DNA from: Bacteroidota bacterium
Lineage (GTDB): Bacteria; Bacteroidota; Bacteroidia; Palsa-965
Assembly (NCBI GenBank): GCA_003153435.1
Contig: PLYR01000084.1
Location: 1 to 34,006 of the forward strand
Length of the DNA stretch: 34,006 nucleotides
Reading direction: 5' to 3'
Shown here: positions 24,130 through 32,420 of the stretch, piece after piece
Position numbering within the stretch: position 1 is the first letter of the stretch
Layout: each line of letters starts with the position of its first letter
Translations under genes and position numbers: made by a program
The notes under the pieces: generated by a model
Databases searched by the model: none
Told to the model about the DNA's origin: nothing
The model's input: only the letters and a program-made list of their open reading frames with translations

Positions 24130-24189
24130 TTTTAAAATAATTGGTTCGAAAATAATTTGTTTAAGATTGAAATTCTGTACTTTAGGTTG

Positions 24190-24197
24190 CAAAAATA
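24190..24197 (-). promoter_or_regulatory. -7 element of the lipoprotein gene
   Basis: On the minus strand TATTTTTG matches TAnnTTTG, about 60 bases upstream of the lipoprotein ATG. A -33 TTG at the right spacing is not seen. It lies inside the open frame upstream of the lipoprotein signal peptide, which supports the later start. Confidence 0.45.
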
Positions 24198-24310
24198 GTC
24201 AAATTTTTAAGAAATGGAATTATTTTGTGTTCCTACCTCAAAAGGGTGGCAATTTGTTTAAGATCAAAGACTTATTCCTCACCCGCAGGGGAGGCGGCAT
24301 TCTTGCTATT

Positions 24311-24826
24311 TCAGCCCTTTATGCTGCTACCCGCTATGGGCCATAAATAGACCGAAAGTGGGTCCTGACAATCCCTGAGCAGCTCCTGAATTGATTTTTT
24401 TGTCACAGGATCTCTGAATAAGGGTCTGATCTCCCCCAAAGGCACAAGAACAAAGCGTCGTTCACGCAGCCTTGGATGTGGAATTTGGAGAGCAGGGGTT
24501 TGGAGAATAAGATTGCCAATAAACAGAATATCGAGATCAATGGTTCTTGAATGCCATCTTTCTCCAGATCTGATCCTCCCTAGTTTCTGTTCAATTCGAA
24601 GCAGGTTTTGCATCAATGCAGATGGCTCCTGGTTTGTGGAGACCATAATGACCTGATTCAGGTATGGAGGCTGGTCTGGTATACCCCAGGAAGCTGTTTC
24701 ATAAATACCTGAAAGGGACAAGATTTTTACCGGCAGGAGGGCTATCTCCCGCAGTGCTTCCTGAAGCATAAGTTCTCTGGCTCCAGTATTTGACCCCAGT
24801 GAAATAAAAATCTCCTCGACCTGCAT
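24311..24826 (-). CDS. folK: HPPK (dihydropteridine pyrophosphokinase)
   Basis: A 171-residue enzyme of folate synthesis that transfers pyrophosphate from ATP to 6-hydroxymethyl-7,8-dihydropterin. Family motifs: EIFISLGSNTGAREL at the N-terminus, YETASWGIPDQPPYLNQVI (pterin-binding loop), LRIEQKLGRIRSGERWHSRTIDLDILFI (metal- and ATP-binding; the DLD aspartates coordinate Mg2+) and IPHPRLRERRFVLVPLGEI. The length is near the usual 160. The ATG at 24826 is preferred over a TTG three codons upstream. It is divergent from sppA. Confidence 0.94.
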   Translation of the reverse strand: MQVEEIFISLGSNTGARELMLQEALREIALLPVKILSLSGIYETASWGIPDQPPYLNQVIMVSTNQEPSALMQNLLRIEQKLGRIRSGERWHSRTIDLDILFIGNLILQTPALQIPHPRLRERRFVLVPLGEIRPLFRDPVTKKSIQELLRDCQDPLSVYLWPIAGSSIKG

Positions 24827-24914
24827 AAGGCTCAAATTTAACAGAATTCCCCTGGCCCCTCAAAAATATCTCAGGCTTCTTGCTAGCCCCATTCATCTTT
24901 CAACCTGATTTTTG

Positions 24915-24922
24915 TAAGTTTG
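24915..24922 (+). promoter_or_regulatory. -7 element of the sppA operon
   Basis: TAAGTTTG matches TAnnTTTG. The RNA would start near 24926, giving a leader of about 43 bases. The leader contains a 6-bp hairpin (AAGTGA/TCACTT, 24929-24943). No -33 TTG lies at the right spacing. Confidence 0.5.
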
Positions 24923-24968
24923 TATCTTAAGTGAAAATCACTTCTGACCAAAAGAAATTCAATCATTC

Positions 24969-26750
24969 ATGAAAAATTTTTTCACATCCCTCCTCGGAAG
25001 TTTTCTAGGTGCTATCATAGCCCTTGTGGTTGTAGCTCTAATCATAGTTGGTGTTGTCGCATCTGCAGTGTCGGGGGTACTTAAGTCAAAGGATAAAGTT
25101 GAAACGGTAACTGAAAATTCTGTTCTACATCTTCGTTTCGATAAAAAAATTGTGGAGCGGTCCGGCAAGAACCCTTTTGAAAATTTTTCATTCTCTTCTT
25201 TTTCCTCAGAGCCTCCTCTGGGTCTGAACGACATTCTTGCTGATTTGGAAAAAGCAAAGACCGATTCCAAGATAAAGGGTATATACCTCGACCTGTCCTC
25301 CGTGGCCTCCGGTATGGCTACACTGGAGGAGATCCGGAATGCGCTTCTGGAATTCAAGAAATCTCAAAAATTTATATACAGCTATGGAGAAAACTATACT
25401 CAGGGGTCCTATTATCTGGCATCTGTATCCGATAAGATTTTTCTAAACCCGGCAGGTGGAATGGAGTGGAAAGGACTTGGCGCCCAAATTATGTTCTTTA
25501 AAGGATTGCTCGATAAGCTTGAAATCTCTGCCCAGATATTCAGGCATGGAAGATACAAAAGTGCTGTAGAGCCGTTTGATCTAGATAAAATGAGCAAGGA
25601 TAACAGGGAACAAACTCTTACTTATGTGAGTTCCTTGTGGAATCATATCCTGGAAGGCGTATCGGCCCAAAGGGAGATTCCAGTTGGATTGCTGAACAGG
25701 ATGGCAGACAGCCTGCTGGTGCAGGGGGCGGAAGATGCAAAGAAATTTAAGCTGGTAGATGAACTATCTTATCAGGATGAGGTCTATGCAGCCATCAACA
25801 AAAAGTTAAATCGAAAAGAAAATGATCAGATAAATTTTCAAACCCTGGAAGCCTACCACAAAGCGGCCGGTGGTGCCAAAACGGATTCCTGGTCTAAAAA
25901 TAAAATTGCAATTGTTTATGCGGTTGGGCAGATCGAAAGTGGAGAAGGAGATGACAAAACGATTGGTTCAGAACGAATATCCAGGGCTATTCGGGAAGCA
26001 CGTCTCGACAGTCATGTGAAAGCAATTGTTTTGAGAGTGAATTCACCTGGAGGAAGTGCACTTGCTTCAGATGTTATCTGGAGGGAGATGGTGATCGCAA
26101 AAAAATCAAAACCTGTAATTGTTTCCATGGGTGATGTGGCAGCATCCGGCGGTTATTATATTTCCTGTCCGGCAGACCGGATTTTTGCTGAGCCGAATAC
26201 GATTACAGGATCTATCGGAGTGTTTGGGATTTTGCCTAATCTGCAGAAATTGTTTAATAATAAACTGGGTATAACCATTGATACGGTAAAAACAAATCAC
26301 CATGCTGATATCGGAACTCCATTTCGCCCTGTAAGTGCCGATGAGTCGAAGTATATTCTTTCTGGTATCCAGCGGGTCTATTCCGAATTTATTACGAAGG
26401 TTGGCGCAGGAAGGAAGATGGATACTTCGGCCGTGAATGCAATTGGGCAGGGAAGGGTCTGGAGTGGAGTGGATGCTAAGTCAATCGGTTTGGTAGATGA
26501 AATCGGAGGAATCCATGAAGCGGTAGCCTATGCTGCAAAGCAAGCCAAAATGGATAAGTATGGGATATTATCCCTTCCCAAACAGAAAGATCCGTTATCG
26601 GCTTTCTTTAATGACCTGGCACTGGATGAGCAAAGCCGCATTATGCAACAGGTGCTCGGACCTCAGTTTGAACAATATCGCAATCTTCGGGCAATTCTGA
26701 ATTGCCGAGGAATCCAGGCAAGGATGCCTTTTGACCTGATCTTTCAATAA
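24969..26750 (+). CDS. sppA: Signal peptide peptidase SppA (protease IV type)
   Basis: A 593-residue membrane-anchored serine protease that degrades cleaved signal peptides, in the long (67 kDa, tandem-domain) form. One membrane segment occupies about residues 10-37. The N-terminal half supplies the catalytic lysine in FRHGRYKSAVEPF (K197). The C-terminal half supplies the nucleophilic serine in MGDVAASGGYYIS (S393), preceded by LRVNSPGGSALASD. ITGSIGVFG is another family motif. This Ser-Lys dyad across two halves is as in E. coli SppA. It is the first gene of a tight operon: the PolX-like gene starts two bases after its stop. Confidence 0.95.
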   Translation: MKNFFTSLLGSFLGAIIALVVVALIIVGVVASAVSGVLKSKDKVETVTENSVLHLRFDKKIVERSGKNPFENFSFSSFSSEPPLGLNDILADLEKAKTDSKIKGIYLDLSSVASGMATLEEIRNALLEFKKSQKFIYSYGENYTQGSYYLASVSDKIFLNPAGGMEWKGLGAQIMFFKGLLDKLEISAQIFRHGRYKSAVEPFDLDKMSKDNREQTLTYVSSLWNHILEGVSAQREIPVGLLNRMADSLLVQGAEDAKKFKLVDELSYQDEVYAAINKKLNRKENDQINFQTLEAYHKAAGGAKTDSWSKNKIAIVYAVGQIESGEGDDKTIGSERISRAIREARLDSHVKAIVLRVNSPGGSALASDVIWREMVIAKKSKPVIVSMGDVAASGGYYISCPADRIFAEPNTITGSIGVFGILPNLQKLFNNKLGITIDTVKTNHHADIGTPFRPVSADESKYILSGIQRVYSEFITKVGAGRKMDTSAVNAIGQGRVWSGVDAKSIGLVDEIGGIHEAVAYAAKQAKMDKYGILSLPKQKDPLSAFFNDLALDEQSRIMQQVLGPQFEQYRNLRAILNCRGIQARMPFDLIFQ

Positions 26751-26752
26751 AA

Positions 26753-28384
26753 ATGGAAACAGAAGCAATTGCAAGGGCCATCAAGCTAACCGCTCAGCTG
26801 ATGGAACTTCATCAGGAAAACCCATTCAAAGTTAAATCATTGATAAATGCAGCATTCCGGCTGGATAAGACGGATGTGTCTCTGAGTGGAAAATCACTTT
26901 CGGAGCTTGAAAAGATGGAGGGGATCGGGAAAGGTATTGCTCAAAAGATTGTGGAGCTGGAAGAAACCGGTACCCTCAAGGAACTGGACCAACTGTTGGA
27001 AAAAACTCCAAAGGGTGTGATAGAGATGCTGGGCATAAAGGGAATAGGTCCGAAAAAAGTTGCGCAGTTGTGGAAAGAGCTGGGTGTTGAAAGCCCCGGA
27101 GAGTTATTATATGCCTGTAAGGAAAACCGATTAGTGGAACTGAAAGGCTTTGGGGCCAAGACACAGGAGTCTGTGAAAAAAGCTATTGAGTTTAATCAGG
27201 CCAGCAAGGGTCGCTTCCATTATGCATCACTCGAATCTTATGCACTTAACCTGGTGGAGGAGATCAAGAAAAAATTGCATACATCGCTTGTAAGTCTTAC
27301 CGGAGAAATGCGGAGAAAGGATATTCTGGTTGATAAGTTGGAAATACTGATCGGATCTGATAAACTTTATACCCTTTCTGAGAGCGAGGTTATGCCCGGG
27401 TTAAACCTGGAACTGTTGTATTGTAGCAAGGAAGAGTTTGCAGCAGAACTTTTCCGAACTACCGGTTCGGCAGCACACCTTGATGGGCTTGGAGCTAAAG
27501 CAATTAATCTGAAAAGCCCGGAATCGGAAGAGGCTATTTATGCTTCCATGAATATGCAGTATGTCGAACCTGAACTGAGAGAGGGGAGAGGGGAAATCGA
27601 GTTAGCCAGGGAGCATAAATTGCCTCGCTTGATTGAGACGAAAGACCTGAAAGGTATCCTGCACAATCATAGCAACTGGAGCGATGGAATCCATACCCTG
27701 AAAGAAATGGCAGAATATTGCCGAGAGCTGGGGTATGAATACCTGGGCATGTGCGATCATTCTCAGTCTGCTTTTTATGCGAATGGACTTAAGCCTGACC
27801 GAGTCTTGGCTCAGCAGAAAGAGATCGAAGAATTGAATAAAATCATGGCTCCTTTTCGCATTTTCAAAGGGATCGAATCGGATATCCTCTTCGACGGATC
27901 ATTGGATTACAGCAATGATATTCTCGCAAGTTTTGATTTTATTGTAGCATCCATCCACTCTGTTTTGAAAATGGATGAGCAGAAGGCAACATCCAGACTG
28001 ATCAAAGCGATTGAAAACCCATACACGACTATTCTTGGGCATCCTACAGGAAGGCTTTTACTTTCCAGAGAAGGTTATCCTATTAATCATGCAAAGGTGA
28101 TTGACGCTTGTGCTGCAAACGGAGTAGTTATGGAATTGAATGCTCATCCTTACCGGCTGGATATTGACTGGACATGGATTTATTATTGCCTGGAGAAAGG
28201 AGTAAAAATTTCTATCAATCCGGATGCGCATGAAAAACAAGGTTACCACGATATGTATTTTGGAGTCTGTGCTGCAAGAAAAGGAATGCTGAGCAAGGAT
28301 ATGTGTTTTAATGCTCTTGGTCTACCGGAAATGGCTGCCTGGTTCAACAAAAGAAATTCTTCCGCTGCAAAGCCCGGATCCTAA
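26753..28384 (+). CDS. PolX-like PHP-domain protein with altered polymerase site
   Basis: A 543-residue protein with the layout of bacterial family X DNA polymerase: an N-terminal 8-kDa-like domain and helix-hairpin-helix motifs (about 1-150; MEGIGKGIAQKI, IKGIGPKKVAQLW, LKGFGAKTQESV), a polymerase-like middle (about 155-290) and a C-terminal PHP phosphoesterase (about 300-530). The PHP metal ligands look complete: HNHSNWSD (304-311), CDHS (334-337), KGIESD, ASIHSV, GHPTGR and NPDAH. In the middle, the place of the catalytic GDxD motif reads VDKLE (about 193-197) and the third Asp position reads LNLEL (about 217-221), and the segment between is short. The protein is probably a nuclease or phosphatase in DNA repair, not a polymerase. 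It lies between sppA and the GH3 gene in one operon. Confidence 0.88.
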   Translation: METEAIARAIKLTAQLMELHQENPFKVKSLINAAFRLDKTDVSLSGKSLSELEKMEGIGKGIAQKIVELEETGTLKELDQLLEKTPKGVIEMLGIKGIGPKKVAQLWKELGVESPGELLYACKENRLVELKGFGAKTQESVKKAIEFNQASKGRFHYASLESYALNLVEEIKKKLHTSLVSLTGEMRRKDILVDKLEILIGSDKLYTLSESEVMPGLNLELLYCSKEEFAAELFRTTGSAAHLDGLGAKAINLKSPESEEAIYASMNMQYVEPELREGRGEIELAREHKLPRLIETKDLKGILHNHSNWSDGIHTLKEMAEYCRELGYEYLGMCDHSQSAFYANGLKPDRVLAQQKEIEELNKIMAPFRIFKGIESDILFDGSLDYSNDILASFDFIVASIHSVLKMDEQKATSRLIKAIENPYTTILGHPTGRLLLSREGYPINHAKVIDACAANGVVMELNAHPYRLDIDWTWIYYCLEKGVKISINPDAHEKQGYHDMYFGVCAARKGMLSKDMCFNALGLPEMAAWFNKRNSSAAKPGS

Positions 28385-28397
28385 CTATTTCCTTCAC

Positions 28398-29942
28398 ATG
28401 CCAACCCCATTCATCAATTCGATTGCATCCTGGTTTATGACCAAGCGTATGCACCAGATCGAGTTGTTTATGCGATATCCACTCGAGGTTCAGCATGAAT
28501 GGCTCTTCAAGTTGATTTCCAGCGCCACAGAAACAGAATTTGGTATTAAACATGGTTTTGGAGATATTCAATCGCTCGAAGCATTTCGTGAACGCATTCC
28601 TTTACAGGATTATGAAAGTCTGAAACCTTCTATTGAAAGATTACGGAGGGGAGAACAAAATATCCTCTGGAATACGGAGGTAAAGTGGTTCGCCAAATCA
28701 TCGGGAACCACCAATGATAAAAGCAAGTTCATACCCCTCAGTCAGGAATCTCTGGAAGAATGTCATTACCGCGGAGGTAAGGATATGGTTTCTATTCATT
28801 GTAATAATTATCCCGAGGCTCAGCTATTTACCGGAAAGAACCTGGCACTTGGAGGGACACTTAACAAGGATGTTTTTGATAATTATGAATCGCATCATGG
28901 GGATGTTTCAGCCATCATCATTCAGAACCTGCCCATGTGGGCTGAGTTTTTAAGAGCTCCAAGTCTGGAGATTGCTTTGCTGGGTAACTGGGATGAGAAA
29001 CTGGAAAAGCTTACTCAAAGCACCATCAATGAGAATGTAACAAGTGTTGCCGGGGTTCCTTCCTGGATGTTAATTCTGTTTAAGAAGATATTGGAAAGTA
29101 CGGGAAAGAAGACTATTTCAGATGTATGGCCGAACCTTGAAGTATACTTTCACGGTGGGGTAAGCCTGGTTCCATATAAGGAACAGTTTAGTTCGATATT
29201 CCGGTCTTCCAATGTAAAATATTTGGAATTATACAATGCCTCGGAAGGCTTTTTCGGAATCCAGGATCAGAAAGATTCAGATGATCTTCTGCTGATGCTG
29301 GATTACGGAATTTACTATGAGTTTCAAACTTCGGATGAATGGGTGAAGGAAAATGGAAAAACGTTGTCTCTTGATGAGGTCAAAACCGATACCAATTATG
29401 CCCTTATCATTACAACAAATGCCGGACTCTGGCGTTACAAGCTGGGTGACACCATAAAGTTTACTTCCCTGTATCCATTCCGTTTTCGGATCAGTGGACG
29501 CACCAAACATTTTATCAATGCATTCGGAGAAGAGCTTATGATAGACAATGCGGAAATGGCACTTAAAATAGCATGTGAACGCAGCGATTCGGCTATGCTT
29601 GATTTTACTGCGGCCCCGGTTTATATGGATGACGGGAATACAGGAGCTCATGAATGGCTCATCGAATTTGAACGCCCACCGGAAAGAGCTGAGTTTTTTG
29701 TGGAGGTTCTTGATAATACCCTCAAAACACTGAACTCCGATTATGAAGCCAAGCGATTTAATAACTATGCATTGAGGCAACCCATCGTCCATTTTCTAAA
29801 ACCGGGAAGCTTCTATAACTGGCTCAAAGAAAGAGGGAAATTAGGTGGACAAAACAAAGTGCCCAGGTTAAGTAACGAACGTAAGTATGTAGAAGAAATA
29901 ATGAAGCTATGTGGTCCGCCACTGCACAGTATAAACCACTGA
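28398..29942 (+). CDS. GH3-family acyl-adenylate-type enzyme
   Basis: A 514-residue member of the GH3 family, best known in plants, where members join amino acids to auxin or jasmonate through an acyl adenylate. Bacterial members are common in Bacteroidota and mostly uncharacterised. Seen motifs: FAKSSGTTNDKSKFIPLS (about 90-107; the ATP/phosphate loop), YNASEGFFGIQD (about 283-294), the middle adenylate-binding YxASEG motif, and LWRYKLGDTIKFTS (motif III, with the YxxGD aspartate). A C-terminal lid domain follows. The ATG at 28398 is chosen; an open frame reaches back into the preceding gene but has no support. The gap to the PolX-like gene is 13 bases, and the next gene begins 14 bases after the stop. 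The substrate is unknown. Confidence 0.88.
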   Translation: MPTPFINSIASWFMTKRMHQIELFMRYPLEVQHEWLFKLISSATETEFGIKHGFGDIQSLEAFRERIPLQDYESLKPSIERLRRGEQNILWNTEVKWFAKSSGTTNDKSKFIPLSQESLEECHYRGGKDMVSIHCNNYPEAQLFTGKNLALGGTLNKDVFDNYESHHGDVSAIIIQNLPMWAEFLRAPSLEIALLGNWDEKLEKLTQSTINENVTSVAGVPSWMLILFKKILESTGKKTISDVWPNLEVYFHGGVSLVPYKEQFSSIFRSSNVKYLELYNASEGFFGIQDQKDSDDLLLMLDYGIYYEFQTSDEWVKENGKTLSLDEVKTDTNYALIITTNAGLWRYKLGDTIKFTSLYPFRFRISGRTKHFINAFGEELMIDNAEMALKIACERSDSAMLDFTAAPVYMDDGNTGAHEWLIEFERPPERAEFFVEVLDNTLKTLNSDYEAKRFNNYALRQPIVHFLKPGSFYNWLKERGKLGGQNKVPRLSNERKYVEEIMKLCGPPLHSINH

Positions 29943-29956
29943 TCTAATCCCAACAC

Positions 29957-30751
29957 ATGTATTCATTCTGGTTAAGCTGTCTGGCATCTGTTTTCCTGAG
30001 CCTGTTTTCAGGAGGGAAATTCACGATGATCAAACATATTGATGGGAAGGTGAATGGAATATCAAGCGATGAATTGCAAAACCTATATCTGATCAAAAAT
30101 GAGGTGCTAGAGAAATATGATGCGAGTGGAAGCTTCTTGTATTCTTACAGCGATAACACCCTGGGTCCGATTAGCTTTGTTGATGCTGCGGATCCAATGA
30201 AACCTCTGGTTTTCTACCGGGCATTTGCCCAGTTTGTGGTATTAGATAATACGTTAACCATCAGTGGTCCCCCTGTGCCTTTGCAAAATTACGGATATGA
30301 GCAGGTTACCCTCTCCTGCATGTCTTATGACCGTGGATACTGGTTTTATAACCCTGCAAATTTTGAGCTGGTTCATATGACTTCCACGGATATTGCAGTG
30401 GACAAAACCACCGGCAATATCTCCCAGTTACTCGGAATTTCCCTTCACCCGAATTACCTTCTGGAGCAAAATAACAAGGTCTTTCTGAACGACCCGGAAA
30501 CTGGAATTCTTGTGTTTGATGTGTATGGCGCTTACTTTAAGACCTTGCCTATAAAAGGACTGAATCAGTTCCAGGTTAGTGGGGAAAAGGTCATCTATCT
30601 GGAGGGAAAGAAGATCAGAACCTATAATTTTAAAACGCTTGAGGATGAAACGGTCCCTCTCCCTGATTCCACAGCAATCAGTATCAGGATTGAGAAAGAG
30701 AGGATGTTTCTACAGAATGATAAGGGTGTGGATGTTTATTCAGTGAAATGA
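29957..30751 (+). CDS. Hypothetical secreted propeller-like protein
   Basis: A 264-residue protein, the last of the sppA operon. An N-terminal signal peptide (MYSFWLSCLASVFLSLFSGG) is followed by recurring short beta-strand units of about 40 residues: LQNLYLIKNEVLEKYDASGSF, MSYDRGYWFYNPANFELVHM, NNKVFLNDPETGILVFDVYGAYFKTL and GEKVIYLEGKKIRTYNFKTL. This is the pattern of a beta-propeller (NHL/6-bladed type) in which each blade ends in a hydrophobic-aromatic-charged strand. No active-site residues can be named. It is probably periplasmic or outer-membrane associated. Its function and its link to SppA, PolX or GH3 are unknown. No terminator with a T-run follows its stop. Confidence 0.72.
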   Translation: MYSFWLSCLASVFLSLFSGGKFTMIKHIDGKVNGISSDELQNLYLIKNEVLEKYDASGSFLYSYSDNTLGPISFVDAADPMKPLVFYRAFAQFVVLDNTLTISGPPVPLQNYGYEQVTLSCMSYDRGYWFYNPANFELVHMTSTDIAVDKTTGNISQLLGISLHPNYLLEQNNKVFLNDPETGILVFDVYGAYFKTLPIKGLNQFQVSGEKVIYLEGKKIRTYNFKTLEDETVPLPDSTAISIRIEKERMFLQNDKGVDVYSVK

Positions 30752-30827
30752 AGTCTCCTTCAGAGTAAAATTAATGAACTATAAATCAGTTTATTGCATA
30801 GATGAGTATTAAAAAAACGTCGACGAA

Positions 30828-30859
30828 TTTGATATTTTAGAAAGTTATAGGTACTTTTG
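30828..30859 (+). promoter_or_regulatory. Promoter of the candidate small RNA
   Basis: TTTG (30828-30831), exactly 20 bases, then TACTTTTG (30852-30859): a full match to the Bacteroidota promoter, with the same spacing as the asnB and Phe-leader promoters. It points into a stretch without a convincing gene, ending at the terminator at 30971-31005. Transcription would start near 30863. Confidence 0.78.
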
Positions 30860-30862
30860 TTA

Positions 30863-31005
30863 CCGATTAGAATGGAATATCAGTTATCGTGTGTGGGTGC
30901 TGATAAATTTCTCTAGTTAATAATTGGTTTGTGTGGTAATCCTGTGAAAACAGGAATTTTCTGTGTGTAAAAGGCCGCCTTGTGTGAGGGCGGCCTTCTT
31001 TTTTT
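30863..31005 (+). ncRNA. Candidate small RNA with four UGUGUG motifs
   Basis: A unit of about 140 bases from a full-consensus promoter to a strong intrinsic terminator. Predicted local stems are UAUCAG/CUGAUA (30878-30883 with 30900-30905), CCUGU/ACAGG with a GAAA tetraloop (30941-30954) and the terminator stem. UGUGUG occurs at 30890-30895, 30930-30935, 30962-30967 and 30981-30986, always in a predicted loop or linker. The only open frame is 14 codons (30872-30916, MEYQLSCVGADKFL); its composition suggests no attenuation role, and no gene follows on the strand. I recognise no known RNA family (not 6S, SRP or tmRNA by eye). The exact 5' end is inferred. Confidence 0.6.
30971..31005. terminator. 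Strong terminator of the small RNA unit
   Basis: AAGGCCGCC pairs with GGCGGCCTT (9 bp) around a 9-base loop, followed by C and seven T residues on the plus strand. On the minus strand the hairpin is followed by TTTT and may also end the ThiE/TenI operon, whose stop is at 31016. Confidence 0.88.
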
Positions 31006-31015
31006 ATTCCTTTTA

Positions 31016-31651
31016 TTACTCGGCTGTAAGGTTGAGTGCTTTAAATTTATTAAGAATATCAATATAAAATTGCACGGGATCTTTGGAAGACCAGAGGGAA
31101 CTGTTCAGGATAAGGCCATCGAATCCTATTTCTACGATATTTTCAATTTTGCTTCCATCCACTCCTCCTCTTGCAACGATTTTAAACGGGGTCTTGCTTA
31201 TGGCTGCTTTTAGGCTATGCTCGTTGAACCCTGCCTGAAATTTGCCGCTGATACTGTCATAGATCGGGGATAAGAATACATAGTGATAAACATTTTCTTC
31301 TTCATAGAGGGATGCAAGTTTCCGAAATGAAGTAGAGACCGTGATATTGGGCTTTTTAAAACGAATCAAGCGGAGGTTAATCCAGAGCCTTATCTTCTTT
31401 TTGAGGTGGGTATGAGTAAGGTGAATACCTTTCAAATTAAATTTAAGGGCAAGGTTATGGTGAGAATGAATCACCACGCGGTTGTGAAACCGGGCTGGGA
31501 TTTTTTCGAGATAGTTGCTTAACTCCTTTGTTGAATAGCGGGGTTTCCGGACGTGAAAGGTTTCTAGTCCCAATTCAAAAAGTTTGGTGGCAATAAGCAC
31601 TTCCTGATTGATGTCGGGGGTTTTGGAAGGGGTCAGGACGTATAGCTTCAT
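31016..31651 (-). CDS. ThiE/TenI-like thiamine phosphate synthase family protein
   Basis: A 211-residue TIM-barrel protein of the ThiE/TenI family. KLYVLTP opens the first strand, ETFHVRKPRYS is the substrate-side loop, HLTHTHL a middle strand, and VFLSPIYDSISGK the strand and loop of the phosphate-binding part. KIVARGGVDGSKIENIVEIGFDGLILNSSLW forms the last two strands. ThiE joins hydroxymethylpyrimidine pyrophosphate and thiazole phosphate; TenI is an aminotransferring tautomerase. The motifs do not decide between them here. The start codon overlaps the stop of GGGP synthase by four bases (ATGA), so the two are translationally coupled. No TPP riboswitch is visible upstream of the operon and no other thiamine gene is in the window, so a role outside thiamine synthesis is possible. 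Confidence 0.78.
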   Translation of the reverse strand: MKLYVLTPSKTPDINQEVLIATKLFELGLETFHVRKPRYSTKELSNYLEKIPARFHNRVVIHSHHNLALKFNLKGIHLTHTHLKKKIRLWINLRLIRFKKPNITVSTSFRKLASLYEEENVYHYVFLSPIYDSISGKFQAGFNEHSLKAAISKTPFKIVARGGVDGSKIENIVEIGFDGLILNSSLWSSKDPVQFYIDILNKFKALNLTAE

Positions 31652-32403
31652 GATTTACTGTAGTTACTGTAAAATGAATGAACGGTGGAACAGATAGCAG
31701 AAGCAAGTGCTGGGTCATCTTGTGCTCCATTTCCTATAACTAATAAGTCAGCCCCTGCTTTGCAAATTTTCATGGCTGCAGACACATCCCTGATTCCCCC
31801 TCCGACGATCAATGGAACTGAAATGTTCTCTCTCACCTTTTTTATCATTATCTCCGAGACATGCTCCATCGCTCCACTTCCTCCGTCCAGATAGACCGCC
31901 GACAATCCAAGCATTTCACCGGCCATGGCTGTACAAGCCGCAATTTCAGCCTTGTCATGTGGGATTGGAGTAGTCATACTGATATAGGATGCAGTGGTCT
32001 GTCGCCCACTATCTATGAGCATATATCCTGTAGGAATAATTTCAAGTTTGCTTGCCCTTAGCATAGGTGCTGCGATGACATGCTGCCCGATCAGAAATTC
32101 GGGGTTTCGTCCGGAGATAAGGGATAAGTTCAGAATTCCATCTGCAGTGGGACTGATCTGCAGCAAACTTCCGGGAAAAATAACGATCGGAGCCTGACAC
32201 CGTTCCTTTAAGAGCGCAATGGTTTTTTCCAGATCGCCGTGACTAATCAAGCTCCCTCCAACAAAAATAAAATCAGCCCCGGAACTGGCAACCATCTCTG
32301 GTGTCTTCCCTGCAATGAAAGTGTCCGGATCAATCAATACCGCAACCTGCTTCCGCTGCTCTCTTCTGGCATTAAGTATAGATTGATAAATGGAGTTCTT
32401 CAT
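31648..32403 (-). CDS. Geranylgeranylglyceryl phosphate synthase family protein
   Basis: About 251 residues, a TIM-barrel prenyltransferase of the GGGPS/PcrB family, which in archaea attaches geranylgeranyl to sn-glycerol-1-phosphate in the first step of ether-lipid formation. Seen motifs: QVAVLIDPDTF at the first strand (glycerophosphate side), ADFIFVGGSLI, IVIFPGSLLQIS, YLDGGSGA, and VPLIVGGGIRDVSAAMKICKAGADLLVIGNG, which binds the phosphate. Bacteroidota carry group II members of this family. Two neighbours in the operon are a phosphopantetheinyl transferase (upstream, 17 bases) and the ThiE/TenI-like gene (overlap of four bases). The ATG at 32403 is preferred to the TTG at 32418. The product's role in a bacterium is uncertain. 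Confidence 0.9.
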   Translation of the reverse strand: MKNSIYQSILNARREQRKQVAVLIDPDTFIAGKTPEMVASSGADFIFVGGSLISHGDLEKTIALLKERCQAPIVIFPGSLLQISPTADGILNLSLISGRNPEFLIGQHVIAAPMLRASKLEIIPTGYMLIDSGRQTTASYISMTTPIPHDKAEIAACTAMAGEMLGLSAVYLDGGSGAMEHVSEIMIKKVRENISVPLIVGGGIRDVSAAMKICKAGADLLVIGNGAQDDPALASAICSTVHSFYSNYSKS

Positions 32404-32420
32404 AGGGAATGCATGCAATA

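Noticed and set aside
28311-28397. N-terminal extension of the GH3-like protein into the PolX-like gene
   Set aside because: It would overlap the end of a real gene in another frame. The ATG at 28398 leaves a normal short operon gap.
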